A DNA stretch of 64,000 bases from Methylobacterium sp. (lineage in GTDB: Bacteria; Pseudomonadota; Alphaproteobacteria; Rhizobiales; Beijerinckiaceae). This document shows positions 1 through 8,409 of this stretch, piece after piece. Under the pieces are notes generated by a model. It was given only the letters and a program-made list of their open reading frames with translations, did not search any database and had not been told where the DNA came from. A program made the translations under genes and the position numbers. The stretch lies in the NCBI GenBank assembly GCA_020253445.1, contig JADCBP010000001.1:1-64000 (forward strand), read 5' to 3'. How positions within the stretch are numbered: position 1 is the stretch's first letter; every line of letters begins with the position of its first letter.

Positions 1-1
1 C

Positions 2-841
2 TCGGAAGAGCAGCGCATGAAGTATCTGCCGAAGCTCGCGACCGGCGAGTTCATCGGCTGCTTCGGCCTCACCGAGCCCGATGCCGGCTCCGATCCTGCC
101 GGCATGAAGACCCGCGCCGAGAAGACCGCAAACGGCTATCGCCTCAATGGCGCGAAGACCTGGATTTCCAACAGCCCCATCGCCGATGTGTTCGTGGTCT
201 GGGCGAAATCCGACGCGCATGGCGGCAAGATCCGCGGTTTCGTGCTTGAAAAGGGGATGAAGGGGCTTTCCGCGCCGAAGATCGGCGGCAAGCTCTCCTT
301 GCGCGCCTCCATCACCGGCGAAATCGTGCTGGCGGATGTAGAGGTCGGCGAAGACGCCTTGCTGCCGAATATCGAGGGGCTGGCCGGCCCGTTCGGCTGC
401 CTCAACCGGGCGCGCTACGGCATTTCATGGGGCGCGATGGGCGCGGCGGAGGATTGCTTCCACCGCGCACGGCAATACGGGTTGGATCGCAAGCAGTTCA
501 ACCGGCCGCTGGCGCAGACCCAGCTGTTTCAGAAGAAGCTCGCCGACATGCAGACCGAGATCACGCTCGGGCTTCAGGGCTCGTTGCGTGTGGGGCGGCT
601 GATGGATGAGGGGCGTTTCGCACCCGAGATGATCTCGATCGTCAAGCGCAACAATTGCGGCAAGGCGCTCGATATAGCGCGTCAGGCGCGCGACATGCAT
701 GGCGGCAACGGCATCCAGATCGAGTATCATGTAATGCGCCACGCGCAGAACTTGGAGACCGTGAACACCTATGAGGGCACGCATGACGTGCATGCGCTCA
801 TCCTCGGGCGCGCGATCACCGGGTTGCAGGCGTTTTTCTGA
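2..841 (+). CDS. gcdH: Glutaryl-CoA dehydrogenase, 3' part (start beyond window)
   Basis: This is an acyl-CoA dehydrogenase that would oxidatively decarboxylate glutaryl-CoA to crotonyl-CoA in lysine/tryptophan breakdown, using FAD and passing electrons to ETF. The frame is open to the left edge (codons SEEQR precede the first Met at 17), so the N-terminal domain is missing only because of the window boundary. Visible landmarks are [15 protein letters not shown] in the middle beta domain, the ARYGISWGA stretch typical of the glutaryl subgroup, and the C-terminal [20 protein letters not shown], whose Glu is the family's catalytic base. The gene ends in TGA at 839-841, facing the remnant of a thioesterase gene. 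The subgroup assignment rests on recalled motifs; a generic acyl-CoA dehydrogenase is the alternative. Confidence 0.88.
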   Translation, partial: SEEQRMKYLPKLATGEFIGCFGLTEPDAGSDPAGMKTRAEKTANGYRLNGAKTWISNSPIADVFVVWAKSDAHGGKIRGFVLEKGMKGLSAPKIGGKLSLRASITGEIVLADVEVGEDALLPNIEGLAGPFGCLNRARYGISWGAMGAAEDCFHRARQYGLDRKQFNRPLAQTQLFQKKLADMQTEITLGLQGSLRVGRLMDEGRFAPEMISIVKRNNCGKALDIARQARDMHGGNGIQIEYHVMRHAQNLETVNTYEGTHDVHALILGRAITGLQAFF

Positions 842-844
842 GCG

Positions 845-1158
845 TCAGGCGCGGTCGCCTTGTGGAAGAAATCGCTGCAATGGAGCAGCTATCCAGTCCG
901 GCGGCTGGATGGCAGTTCTCTGGCCTCTGATGATGAAGACGCAGGTGACTGTGCCGGAAAAGACCTGCTCTTCGAGCTGGGAGCCGCGTAATTCAAAGGT
1001 GACCGATGTTTCTCCCTTGCGCAATACGCGCACTTCGGTTTCGACGTCAGAACGCGGCGTGACTGGCGCGTGAAAATCGATCTGAACATTGACGAACGGC
1101 GTTCCGATGCCGTGATCCATGTTCAAATGATACCATCCCTGCCCGGACAAGACGACCT
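845..1158 (-). pseudogene. Acyl-CoA thioesterase, N-terminus removed by IS481
   Basis: The minus strand encodes about 100 residues of a hotdog-fold thioesterase of the 4-hydroxybenzoyl-CoA thioesterase/YbgC type: NKVVLSGQGWYHLNMDHGIG, then NVQIDFHAPVTP and a C-terminal strand ending near AAPLQRFLPQG. The catalytic N-terminal segment with the usual Y/F-x-D-xx-G-xx-xx-xY pattern is absent. Homology stops at 1158, exactly where the left inverted repeat of the IS481 element begins. No matching N-terminal part is found right of the element at 2219, so a deletion or rearrangement went with the insertion. The open frame continues into the IS, but those residues are IS sequence. It is probably non-functional. 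Confidence 0.75.
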
Positions 1159-1268
1159 TGTTTGATCCCGGGCTTTGATGGTGCAATCTTTTCCGTTGAA
1201 TGGAGGGAAGCGCTATGGGCCAGGTTCTACATGGGAGCGCCACCACGACAGAGGCGGTCCTTCGAGCG

Positions 1269-1292
1269 ATCCCGCAGGGATTGCGCGAAGCG
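1269..1292 (+). repeat. 24-bp palindromic insert, copy 1, in transposase
   Basis: This 24-bp segment matches the one at 1980-2003 at 22 of 24 positions. It begins with ATCCCGCAGGGAT, an inverted repeat with 5-bp arms and a 3-bp loop. It interrupts the position where IS481 proteins normally read ATTTEAV-RRAIQHSQES, and it is followed by a TGA stop in frame. Compared with the consensus as I recall it, the net gain here is 21 bp. Confidence 0.6.
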
Positions 1293-1979
1293 TGACATAG
1301 TCAAGAGAGCCTGAGAGCGCTGGCGAAGCGCTATGGCGTGAACCAGAAGACGGTCGCCAAGTGGAAGAAACGGACGGCCGTGGCCGATCTTCCGACGGGA
1401 CCGAAGGAACCGAAGTCAACGGTTCTGACGGTCGAGGATGAGGCCGTCATTGTCGCCTTCCGGCGGCACACGCTCCTGCCGCTCGACGACTGCCTTTACG
1501 CGCTACAGGCGACGATCCCGCATCTGTCGCGCTCATCCTTGCACCGCTGTCTGCAACGGCATGGCATCGGTCGCCTGCCGGACATCGAAGGCGACAAGGA
1601 ACCCAAGAAGAAGTTCAAGAGCTACCCGATCGGCTTCTTCCACATCGACATCGCTGAGGTTCAAACATCGGAAGGCAAGCTTTATCTGTATGTTGCGATC
1701 GATCGAACCTCGAAGATCGCCTTCGTCCAGCTCGTCACAAGCGCCAACCGCGTGACGGCTTCAGCCTTCCTGGTCGCCCTGATCGCTGCTGTTCCCTACA
1801 AGATACATACGATCCTGACCGACAACGGCATCCAGTTCCGTTATCCGCCGCGCTGCGCTGAGGGCCCCACCGCGACTTACATGACCCACATGTTCGCGAT
1901 GCGCTGCGAGGAAAATGGCATCGAGCATCGCTTCACCAAGCTCAACCATCCCTGGACGAATGGGCAGGTCGAGCGGATG

Positions 1980-2003
1980 ATCCCGCAGGGATTGCGCAAC
2001 GCG
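1980..2003 (+). repeat. 24-bp palindromic insert, copy 2, in transposase
   Basis: This is the second copy of the 24-bp segment, in the same orientation, placed just after the GQVERM codons near the catalytic Glu. Relative to the remembered IS481 reading (VERMNRTIKEATVKRYHY) the net gain is 22 bp, so the frame shifts. The same ATCCC/GGGAT mini-hairpin starts this copy. Confidence 0.6.
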
Positions 2004-2218
2004 CGGAACAATCAAGGATGCCACCGTCAAGCGATACCACTACGAAGACCACGCCCAGCTCGAACGACACCTCGCCGACTTCATCGCCGCATACAACTTC
2101 GGGCGACGACTGAAGACCCTGAAGGGCCTCACACCCTACGAGTTCATCTGCAAATGCTGGACTTCAGAGCCGCACAGGTTCACGCTCAATCCGATCCACC
2201 ACATGCCGGGACTGAACA

Positions 2219-2326
2219 ACTAGAGCGCAAACCGATCTGATTGAATCAGATCTTCCGTTCTCATTTCTTGTTATTGCACGCATGTTCTTCGACCAACCGG
2301 TATCCAATGGATCGGAAAATGCTCTA
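2219..2326 (+). repeat. Dispersed intergenic palindromic repeat, copy A
   Basis: A roughly 105-bp element runs from CTAGAGCGCAAACCGATC to GATCGGAAAATGCTCTA. Internal landmarks shared with copies at 14.7, 34.4 and 42.4 kb are CCGATCTGATTGAATCAGAT, CATTTCTTGTTATT and CTTCGACCAACCGGTATCC. Its left end abuts the IS481 right end. It has no coding capacity. It lies downstream of rpsD (minus strand), beyond that gene's own terminator. Confidence 0.75.
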
Positions 2327-2373
2327 AACATCTAAAGCAGTTCATGTTTTGCTCTGTATGACACGTTTGCAAC

Positions 2374-2406
2374 AAAAAAGGCGCCAACAGATGGTATGTT
2401 GACGCC
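2374..2406 (-). terminator. Rho-independent terminator of rpsD
   Basis: On the minus strand, about 50 bp after the rpsD stop, GGCGTCAACA pairs with TGTTGGCGCC (9 of 10 positions) across a 7-nt loop. The hairpin is followed immediately by TTTTTT. This is a textbook intrinsic terminator for the minus-strand transcript. Confidence 0.85.
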
Positions 2407-2454
2407 TTCATTGCTGAAAAAACCACTATATCTTGTGTTTTTTTCAACTGTTTT

Positions 2455-3072
2455 TTAGCGCGAATAGAATTCGATCACGAGGTTCGGTTCCATCTGCACC
2501 GCGTAGGGCACATCCGTGAGGCCGGGCACGCGGGAGAGCTTCGCCGTGAACTTGGAGTGATCGGCCTCGACATAATCCGGCACGTCGCGCTCGGCGAGGC
2601 CGACCGCTTCCTGCACGAGGATCATGTTCTTGGCGGCGTCGCGCAGTTCGATCACGTCGCCCGGCTTCACCGAGTAGGATGCAATGTTCACGCGGTGACC
2701 ATTGACCTTCACATGGCCATGGCTGACGAACTGGCGGGCGGCGAAGACGGTCGGCACGAATTTCGCGCGATAGATCACCGCGTCGAGGCGGCGCTCGAGC
2801 AGGCCGATGAGGTTCTCGCCGGCGTCACCGCGCATGCGGATCGCTTCGGCGTAGTAGCGGCGGAACTGCTTCTCGGAGATCGAGCCGTAATAGCCCTTCA
2901 GCTTCTGCTTGGCGCGGAGCTGGGTGCCGAAATCCGACATCTTGCCCTTGCGGCGCTGACCATGCTGGCCCGGGCCGTATTCGCGCTTGTTCACCGGGGA
3001 TTTCGGACGGCCCCAGATGTTCTCGCCCATGCGGCGATCGATCTTGTATTTCGCTTCGTGACGCTTCGACAT
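2455..3072 (-). CDS. rpsD: 30S ribosomal protein S4
   Basis: S4 is the primary 16S rRNA-binding protein that nucleates assembly of the small-subunit body. The product is 205 residues, the normal family length. It starts [20 protein letters not shown] and carries the S4 RNA-binding domain ([36 protein letters not shown]) in the middle, with the C-terminal LVIEFYSR. The frame is open further upstream, but MSKRHE is the conserved N-terminus, and AAGGAACGACG lies just before this ATG as a ribosome binding site. It is a stand-alone gene, with its own terminator at 2374-2406, outside a ribosomal protein operon, as is usual in alphaproteobacteria. Identification is secure. Confidence 0.97.
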   Translation of the reverse strand: MSKRHEAKYKIDRRMGENIWGRPKSPVNKREYGPGQHGQRRKGKMSDFGTQLRAKQKLKGYYGSISEKQFRRYYAEAIRMRGDAGENLIGLLERRLDAVIYRAKFVPTVFAARQFVSHGHVKVNGHRVNIASYSVKPGDVIELRDAAKNMILVQEAVGLAERDVPDYVEADHSKFTAKLSRVPGLTDVPYAVQMEPNLVIEFYSR

Positions 3073-3335
3073 CGTCGTTCCTTTTTGGCGGATCAGCCCG
3101 AAAACGACGGCGACCCGAACGGCAATGCCATTCAGGGGTTCCTCCATCGCGTTCCAGCCAGACCCGAACGGGTGAGGCCCCGAAGGGCCGAGCTTGGAAC
3201 GCCCCTCCTCTCGCCTTCCCCTCCGGAGAGATTTCAGCGCGACAGACACACGAAACCGGTGCCACGGGTGCGTATCCCGTCACGGAGCAGGCTCGCGCGA
3301 GGGAGAGGGGGCTATCGCCGCTGGATGGGATAAAG

Positions 3336-4145
3336 TCAAGCCGGAAGCGCGAGAATCCGCTCCGCCAGGGCCTGCAGGGCGGCATCCGCGCCGGGTTTCG
3401 TGGAATGGGCCTGAAACTGCCCCTCCCCCGCCGCCTCAGACGCCAGCACCTGCACCACACGCCGCGCGATGGCCGGCGCGGGGTCGATCCATTCCACCGG
3501 CCAGGGCTCGAGCGCCTTCAAGCGATCCAGCAGGAGCGGATAATGCGTGCAGGCGAGCACAATGTGATCCGTGCGTCGCTGGTCCTTCTCCACGAAACAG
3601 GGGGCGATTTCAGCGAAGATCGCCTCGTCCGGAACAGTTTCCCCGCGAAGCGCGCGCTCGGCGAGGCCGGCAAGCGCCCTGGAGCCCACGAGCGTCACCG
3701 CCACGCCACGCGCGAAATCCCGGATGAGATCGTTGGTGTAATCACGTCTCACGGTTCCGGGCGTCGCGAGCACCGAGATGAGCCCGCTTTTCGTGGCCGC
3801 CGCCGCCGGCTTGATCGCCGGAACCGTGCCGACGATCGGCATGGAGAACCGCGCGCGCAAGGCCGGCAATACCAGCGTGGAAGCCGTGTTGCAGGCGATG
3901 ACCACGCAATCCGCCGGAAAATCCGCAAGCGCCGCGCCGATGACTTCGGGCACGCGGAATATCAGATCTTCGGGCGACAACGCCCCGTAGGGAAAGCGCG
4001 CATCATCCGCGAGGTAGAGGTAATCCGCTCCGGGCAGCGCAGCGCGGATCGCGCGGAACACGGTGAGGCCGCCAAGCCCGGAATCAAACACGATAATGCG
4101 AGGTTTCCTGCCCATTTCTGCTGCGGCTTCGCCCATTTGCCCCAA
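3336..4145 (-). CDS. murI: Glutamate racemase
   Basis: MurI interconverts L- and D-glutamate in the cytoplasm to supply D-Glu for peptidoglycan. The 269-residue product has the N-terminal VFDSGLGGLTV motif, FPYG, and both catalytic cysteine motifs: ACNTAS at about residue 85 and ACTHYPLL near residue 200, so the cofactor-independent two-base mechanism looks intact. The first Met at 4145 gives MGQMGEAAAEMGRKPRIIVFDSG. MGRKPRI, ten residues in (4115), may be the true start, since it places the first strand at the usual position. The gene is followed downstream by about 260 bp with no gene and then rpsD on the same strand. It probably belongs to a transcript with the upstream amine oxidase and methyltransferase genes only loosely, as the gap is 48 bp. 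Confidence 0.93.
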   Translation of the reverse strand: MGQMGEAAAEMGRKPRIIVFDSGLGGLTVFRAIRAALPGADYLYLADDARFPYGALSPEDLIFRVPEVIGAALADFPADCVVIACNTASTLVLPALRARFSMPIVGTVPAIKPAAAATKSGLISVLATPGTVRRDYTNDLIRDFARGVAVTLVGSRALAGLAERALRGETVPDEAIFAEIAPCFVEKDQRRTDHIVLACTHYPLLLDRLKALEPWPVEWIDPAPAIARRVVQVLASEAAGEGQFQAHSTKPGADAALQALAERILALPA

Positions 4146-4193
4146 CCTTCCGGCGAAGAGCTAGCCGAGATTCGCGCGGCAACAGCAAGTTGC

Positions 4194-5576
4194 TCAGATC
4201 ATCTTGCGGATGATCTCGATCGCGTGGGCGCCAGCAAGCGCTGCACCGCCGGCGGTCATGGAGCCGGAACCAGCCGAAGCCTCGCCCGCGAAATACAGGC
4301 GGTTCGCCACGGGCCGGGCCAGCGCCTCGCGCTGGTCGGCCTGCCCCGGCTTTGCGATCGAATAGCCCCCGAGCACGAGAGGGTCGGCACTCCAGCCTGC
4401 GAGGCGGCCGCCCCGAAACGCCTTGCGCGCATCCGCGCCGAGGATCGCGACGAACCGGCCCAGCATGTGTTCCACCGCCGCCGCCTCGCCCTGGGCGGCC
4501 AAGCCGCGTGCATAATCGCCGCCGAAATGCGCGACGACGAGGTCATTTCCCCAGGGCCAGAATTCGAAATTCACAAGATCGCCGCGGCTGCCGCTGTCGA
4601 AGAACTGCGTCCAGGGGGATTGGCCGAACCTGGTGCCCTCGAATTTCAACGCAAGCTTCGTGAGCGCCCCCATGCCGAGGCCATCGAGTGCGCTGCGCGT
4701 TTCGGCCGGCAATTCGGGCGTGAAGCGAATGGAGCCGGATTTCAGGACGTTCACGGAGACGGTGATGATCACCGCCCGCGCCGTCACGGTGCCCCGCGGG
4801 GTTTCGAGACGCATAGCGGGCCCGGAATGATCGACCGCCGTCACCGGGGTCGAAAGCGCGATATCGAGACCCTGGGCATAGCGTTCGAGCAGGCGCCCAT
4901 AGCCGCGCGGCAGAACGAGATCATCACCCGCATGAAGCCGCTGGTAGTCGCGGATGGAAACGCGATCGGCATCCTCGCCGAGGCTCAGCAGGGTCATGCC
5001 GCTGGCGGCCTCCGGCTGGTCCGGGCTCACGCGGCGCGCGGCCTCGCCGAAGGACATGTCCGCGCTCGCAGGCTCGCCATCCAGCACGCCGGAGAGGCGC
5101 CAGAAGCCACCGCGCCGGCGGCTGCGTTCCTCGCTGGAAAGGCGGCGGCCATTGGAGAACACATCGAAACCGCCCCAGAGTCCGCTATCGCTGATCGCCT
5201 CGATGCCCAGATTTTTCGCGATTTCCGTCCATGGGTTGCTCTCGGACCAATGGATGTAGAAGGCACCGGCCTCGAAATCCGAGCCAAGACTCGAATCGGT
5301 GAAGACGCGCCCGCCCACGCGGGGGCTCGCCTCGAAGATCCGCGCCGTCAGCCCGCGCGAGCGCGCCCGGTGCGCGGCATGAAGACCCGCGGCGCCCGCC
5401 CCGATGATCGCGACGTCCAGCACCGCGGCAGCTTGCGCGCGTGCCGCCGCATTCGCCACAAAGGGCGATGCCAGCGAAGCAGCGAGAAGGTTGCGACGGG
5501 AAATCACGGGATCAGCCTCGACAGGAGAAGTTACGCCGGATTGCCTTCCGCGGATGCGGCATTCGTGGCTCTTCAC
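4194..5576 (-). CDS. Flavin-dependent amine oxidase, Tat-exported
   Basis: This FAD enzyme of the monoamine oxidase/polyamine oxidase superfamily would oxidise an amine with O2. The substrate cannot be read from sequence. A twin-arginine signal (SRRNLLAASLASPFVANAAARA, residues about 25-46) is followed by the dinucleotide motif IIGAGAAGLHAAHRARSRG and the EASPRVGGRVFT loop. The C-terminus has LYFAGEASAGSGSMTAGGAALAG, the second FAD-binding motif. The length of 460 is normal. The GTG start at 5576 overlaps the upstream methyltransferase stop as GTGA, suggesting translational coupling. An internal GTG at 5507, just before the SRR motif, is an alternative start. Periplasmic location is inferred from the Tat motif. 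Confidence 0.85.
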   Translation of the reverse strand: MKSHECRIRGRQSGVTSPVEADPVISRRNLLAASLASPFVANAAARAQAAAVLDVAIIGAGAAGLHAAHRARSRGLTARIFEASPRVGGRVFTDSSLGSDFEAGAFYIHWSESNPWTEIAKNLGIEAISDSGLWGGFDVFSNGRRLSSEERSRRRGGFWRLSGVLDGEPASADMSFGEAARRVSPDQPEAASGMTLLSLGEDADRVSIRDYQRLHAGDDLVLPRGYGRLLERYAQGLDIALSTPVTAVDHSGPAMRLETPRGTVTARAVIITVSVNVLKSGSIRFTPELPAETRSALDGLGMGALTKLALKFEGTRFGQSPWTQFFDSGSRGDLVNFEFWPWGNDLVVAHFGGDYARGLAAQGEAAAVEHMLGRFVAILGADARKAFRGGRLAGWSADPLVLGGYSIAKPGQADQREALARPVANRLYFAGEASAGSGSMTAGGAALAGAHAIEIIRKMI

Positions 5577-6430
5577 GCATCCGTGACAGCCGGCGCATCG
5601 CCCTCGGCCAAGGAGTTCTTCGAGCCCGGCTGCTCCGAGCCCGGTTTCTTCGATCCCGGTTTCTTGCCGCCCTTTGCGAGCAGGTCGATCATGCCCCAGA
5701 GCGTACGGATATCCTGCTCGGTGGGCGCCATGCGATGGATGATGTTCCTGAGGTTTCGCATCATCACCGGCTTCTTGCCCTCGGGGTGGAAGAAGCGCAC
5801 GCGGTCGAGTTCCTGTTCAAGGAAGCCGAAGAACTGCCCCACCATGCCCTGCGGGGCTGGCGGGCTCGGTTCAGGCATGGTGAATGGCAGCGCATCGCCC
5901 TGGGAAGCGCGCATCCATTCATAGCCCGTGAGCAGCACGGCCTGCGCGAGGTTCAGCGAGGCATATTCCGGGTTGACGGGGAAGGTGATGATGGAGGAAG
6001 CCGCCATCACCTCGTCGCTCTCGAGGCCCGTGCGTTCGGGCCCGAACATCAGCCCCACCTTCTGGCCCGAGGCGATGCGGCGCGCGGCATCGGGCAGCGC
6101 AATCGCCGGCGCTTCCACGGGCTTTGCCTGCTCCCGGAAGCGCGCGGTGGTGGCATAGACGTGGTGGAGATCGAAAAGTGCCGCATCAAGCGTGTCGTAA
6201 TGTTTCGCGGCGGTGAGGATATGCGTCGCGCCGGCGGCAGCGGAGAACGCGCCCTTCTTCAGCGCGGATTTCTGTGGCCAGCCATCGCGCGGGGCGACGA
6301 GCCGCATCTCGGAGAGGCCGAAATTCGCCATGGCGCGCGCGCACATGCCGATATTCTCGGCGAGCTGCGGCCGGACGAGGATCACAACCGGCGCCGGTCG
6401 CCGGGTATTCTGCTGCGCTGCCTCGTTCAT
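5573..6430 (-). CDS. SPOUT (TrmJ-like) RNA methyltransferase
   Basis: The protein is predicted to 2'-O-methylate tRNA or rRNA using SAM. It shows the three SpoU/TrmJ blocks: VVILVRPQLAENIGMCARAM near the N-terminus (motif 1 with conserved N and R), GLMFGPERTGLESDEV (motif 2), and IITFPVNPEYASLNLAQAVLL (motif 3, the knot with SLNLAQAV). The C-terminus (about residue 190 on) is an extension rich in Lys, Gly, Ser and Pro (KKPGSKKPGSEQPGSKN). ATG at 6430 (MNEAAQQNTRRPAPVV) is preferred over the upstream ATG at 6523 because homology starts right after it and GGGGCGG precedes it. TrmJ (tRNA position 32) is the closest named relative I can recall, but the target is not certain. Confidence 0.85.
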   Translation of the reverse strand: MNEAAQQNTRRPAPVVILVRPQLAENIGMCARAMANFGLSEMRLVAPRDGWPQKSALKKGAFSAAAGATHILTAAKHYDTLDAALFDLHHVYATTARFREQAKPVEAPAIALPDAARRIASGQKVGLMFGPERTGLESDEVMAASSIITFPVNPEYASLNLAQAVLLTGYEWMRASQGDALPFTMPEPSPPAPQGMVGQFFGFLEQELDRVRFFHPEGKKPVMMRNLRNIIHRMAPTEQDIRTLWGMIDLLAKGGKKPGSKKPGSEQPGSKNSLAEGDAPAVTDA

Positions 6431-6637
6431 GACTGCCGCCCCTGCCTGTGCTTTTCGCCAGATGAGGCGCGCGCGGCGCGCGGTCAACCCGTTCCGTGCA
6501 TTCCCTTCCCCCGAAAGCCTCATGCCGGATCGGCTTCCGCTCGCGCGGGCGCGATGCTATAGCCCGCGCCGGTCCGTTCGCGCATGCAGGGCGCCGGCGG
6601 GGGAAACAAACTTCAGACGTTGGATCGCGGGGATAAG

Positions 6638-7852
6638 ATGAAAAAGATCAAGGTCAGGAATCCGGTTGTGGAGATGGACGGCGACGAGATGACCCGGATC
6701 ATCTGGCAGGCCATCAAGGACAAGCTGATCCATCCCTATCTCGACATTGATCTGCATTATTACGATCTCGGCATCGAATACCGCGACCAGACCAATGACA
6801 AGGTGACGATCGAGGCCGCAGAGGCCACGAATAAATACGGTGTCGCGGTGAAATGCGCGACCATCACGCCCGACGAAGCGCGCGTGAAGGAATTCAACCT
6901 GAAGGAAATGTGGAAGAGCCCCAACGGCACCATCCGCAACATCCTCGGCGGCGTGATCTTCCGCGAACCGATCATCTGCAAGAACGTGCCCCGCCTCGTG
7001 CCGGGCTGGACCCAGCCGATCGTCATCGGCCGCCATGCCTTCGGCGACCAGTATCGCGCGACCGATTTCAAGTTCCCCGGCAAGGGCAAGCTCACGATGA
7101 AATTCGAGGGCGAGGACGGCAACGTGATCGAGCGCGAAGTGTTCAAGGCGCCGGGCGCCGGTGTGGCGCAGGCCATGTACAATCTCGATGATTCGATCCG
7201 TGATTTCGCCCGCGCCTCGCTGAATTACGGCCTGAACCGCAAGTATCCGGTCTATCTCTCGACCAAGAACACCATTCTCAAGGTCTATGACGGCCGCTTC
7301 AAGGATATCTTCCAGGAAGTCTACGAGGCCGAATTCGCGGAGGCCTACAAGGAACTCGGCATCACCTACGAGCATCGCCTCATCGATGACATGGTGGCCT
7401 CGGCGCTCAAGTGGTCCGGTGGCTATGTCTGGGCCTGCAAGAACTATGACGGCGACGTGCAGTCGGATACGGTCGCGCAGGGTTTCGGCTCGCTGGGCCT
7501 GATGACCTCCGTGCTGATGACGCCCGACGGCAAGATCGTGGAGGCGGAAGCCGCGCACGGCACGGTGACGCGCCATTATCGCGAGCACCAGAAGGGCAAG
7601 CAGACCTCGACGAACTCCATCGCCTCGATCTTCGCCTGGACGCGCGGCCTCGCGCATCGCGCGAAGCTTGACGACAACCAGGAACTCGCGAAGTTCTCGA
7701 CCACGCTCGAGAAGGTCTGCGTGGACACGGTGGAAGCAGGCTCCATGACGAAGGACCTGGCACTGCTCGTGGGCGCCGACCAGAAATGGCTCTCGACCAC
7801 GGGATTCCTCGACAAGATCGACGAAAACCTTCGCAAGGCGATGGCTTCCTGA
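6638..7852 (+). CDS. icd: NADP-dependent isocitrate dehydrogenase
   Basis: Icd converts isocitrate to 2-oxoglutarate and CO2 with NADP in the TCA cycle. The 404-residue product starts [23 protein letters not shown], the eukaryotic-like homodimeric IDH type common in alphaproteobacteria. It has the substrate loop SPNGTIRN near residue 97, the metal-binding [30 protein letters not shown] region, and the cofactor loop [26 protein letters not shown] at 6638 is chosen because GGGGATAAG precedes it and the conserved N-terminus begins here. The gene is monocistronic, divergent from the RNA methyltransferase, and ends at a strong terminator (7877-7897). Nothing appears altered. Confidence 0.97.
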   Translation: MKKIKVRNPVVEMDGDEMTRIIWQAIKDKLIHPYLDIDLHYYDLGIEYRDQTNDKVTIEAAEATNKYGVAVKCATITPDEARVKEFNLKEMWKSPNGTIRNILGGVIFREPIICKNVPRLVPGWTQPIVIGRHAFGDQYRATDFKFPGKGKLTMKFEGEDGNVIEREVFKAPGAGVAQAMYNLDDSIRDFARASLNYGLNRKYPVYLSTKNTILKVYDGRFKDIFQEVYEAEFAEAYKELGITYEHRLIDDMVASALKWSGGYVWACKNYDGDVQSDTVAQGFGSLGLMTSVLMTPDGKIVEAEAAHGTVTRHYREHQKGKQTSTNSIASIFAWTRGLAHRAKLDDNQELAKFSTTLEKVCVDTVEAGSMTKDLALLVGADQKWLSTTGFLDKIDENLRKAMAS

Positions 7853-7876
7853 GGCCAGCCTGCCTTCAACGGATGA

Positions 7877-7897
7877 GGGGCCTCATGGGCCCCTTTT
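7877..7897 (+). terminator. Intrinsic terminator after icd
   Basis: About 25 bp after the icd stop, GGGGCC and GGCCCC pair around a short TCAT-type loop. The hairpin is followed by TTTTCTCGTTTTC, making a plausible rho-independent terminator in plus orientation. Confidence 0.8.
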
Positions 7898-7971
7898 CTC
7901 GTTTTCAGGCCGAATCTGGTTTCTCTCGTGTCGCCGCCCCCGACCCAATCCGGCACCGGCAGAGACGGATC

Positions 7972-8409
7972 ATGAATCGCAGCGCCTTTCGCTTCTTCCA
8001 CCCCTATCGCGTGCGCTATTCCGAGATCGACGGGCAGGGCGTCGTTTACAACGCGCATTACCTCACCTTCTTCGATGTCTCGATCCACGAATTTTTCCGT
8101 GCGCTGGACCATGAGCGCTATTCGGATGCGAAACGCACGGGCTGCGATTTCCACGTGGTCAAGGCCAGCGTGGAATTCCGCCAGCCGCTGCATTTCGATG
8201 ATCTCTTCGCGGTGGGCGTGAAGGTCGCGCGCATCGGGCGATCCAGCATCACCTTCGCCCTCGGCGTATTCCGCGAGGGTGAGGACAACGCTTGCGCGAC
8301 CGGCGAAGTCATCTGGGCCTATGTCGATCAGGCCACGCGCAGAAGCGTGCCGGTGACGCCAGAGACCTGCGCGATCATTCTCGCCGCGGAGCCGAAGCTT
8401 CAGGACTGA
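7972..8409 (+). CDS. YbgC/FadM-type acyl-CoA thioesterase
   Basis: This is a 145-residue single hotdog-fold protein that would hydrolyse an acyl-CoA thioester. Its N-terminal block RVRYSEIDGQGVVYNAHYLTFFD carries the family's catalytic Asp (SEIDGQGVVYNAHY) that is missing in the remnant at 845-1158. KASVEFRQPLHFDD and a C-terminal ATGEVIWAYVDQATRRSVPV complete the fold. ATG at 7972 fits the usual N-terminus (MNRSAFRFFHPYRVRYSE). An upstream open frame overlapping icd is not needed. The stop is directly followed by the convergent K+ channel gene, with no spacer for a terminator. Substrate specificity is unknown. Confidence 0.88.
   Translation: MNRSAFRFFHPYRVRYSEIDGQGVVYNAHYLTFFDVSIHEFFRALDHERYSDAKRTGCDFHVVKASVEFRQPLHFDDLFAVGVKVARIGRSSITFALGVFREGEDNACATGEVIWAYVDQATRRSVPVTPETCAIILAAEPKLQD

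Larger units (their letters stand above)
1159..2218 (+). mobile_element. IS481-family insertion sequence (decayed)
   Basis: The element is about 1,060 bp. Imperfect terminal inverted repeats are visible: TGTTTGATCCCGGGC at 1159 on the plus strand and TGTTCAGTCCCGGCA read leftwards from 2218 on the minus strand. They share TGTT and the TCCCGG core. It carries one transposase reading frame in plus orientation that fills nearly the whole element. No clear target-site duplication is visible (left flank GACGACCT, right flank ACTAGAGC), which fits a later deletion at one side. It truncates a thioesterase gene on its left and abuts a palindromic intergenic repeat on its right. Both the stop codon and the frameshift in its transposase come from short internal inserts described separately. 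Confidence 0.85.
1215..2223 (+). pseudogene. IS481 transposase, disrupted by two short inserts
   Basis: The product starts MGQVLHGSATTTEAV, continues with an HTH region (SLRALAKRYGVNQKTVAKWKKR), then an rve/DDE integrase core. Visible core elements are FHIDIAEVQT (first Asp), ILTDNGIQF (second Asp) and HPWTNGQVERM (Glu). An in-frame TGA lies at 1293-1295, inside a short insert at about 1269-1292. A second insert at about 1980-2003 shifts the frame after GQVERM. In the original frame the C-terminus resumes as DATVKRYHYEDHAQ and ends MPGLNN before TAG at 2221-2223. Full-length protein cannot be made without suppression and a frameshift. A GTG at 1338 could restart translation past the TGA but still runs into the frameshift. 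I judge the transposase inactive. Confidence 0.85.

Noticed and set aside
3405-5924. Open frame of 839 codons on the plus strand
   Set aside because: It lies antisense to murI and the amine oxidase gene, which have full family motifs; the frame has His/Arg-rich low-complexity composition typical of a shadow in GC-rich DNA.
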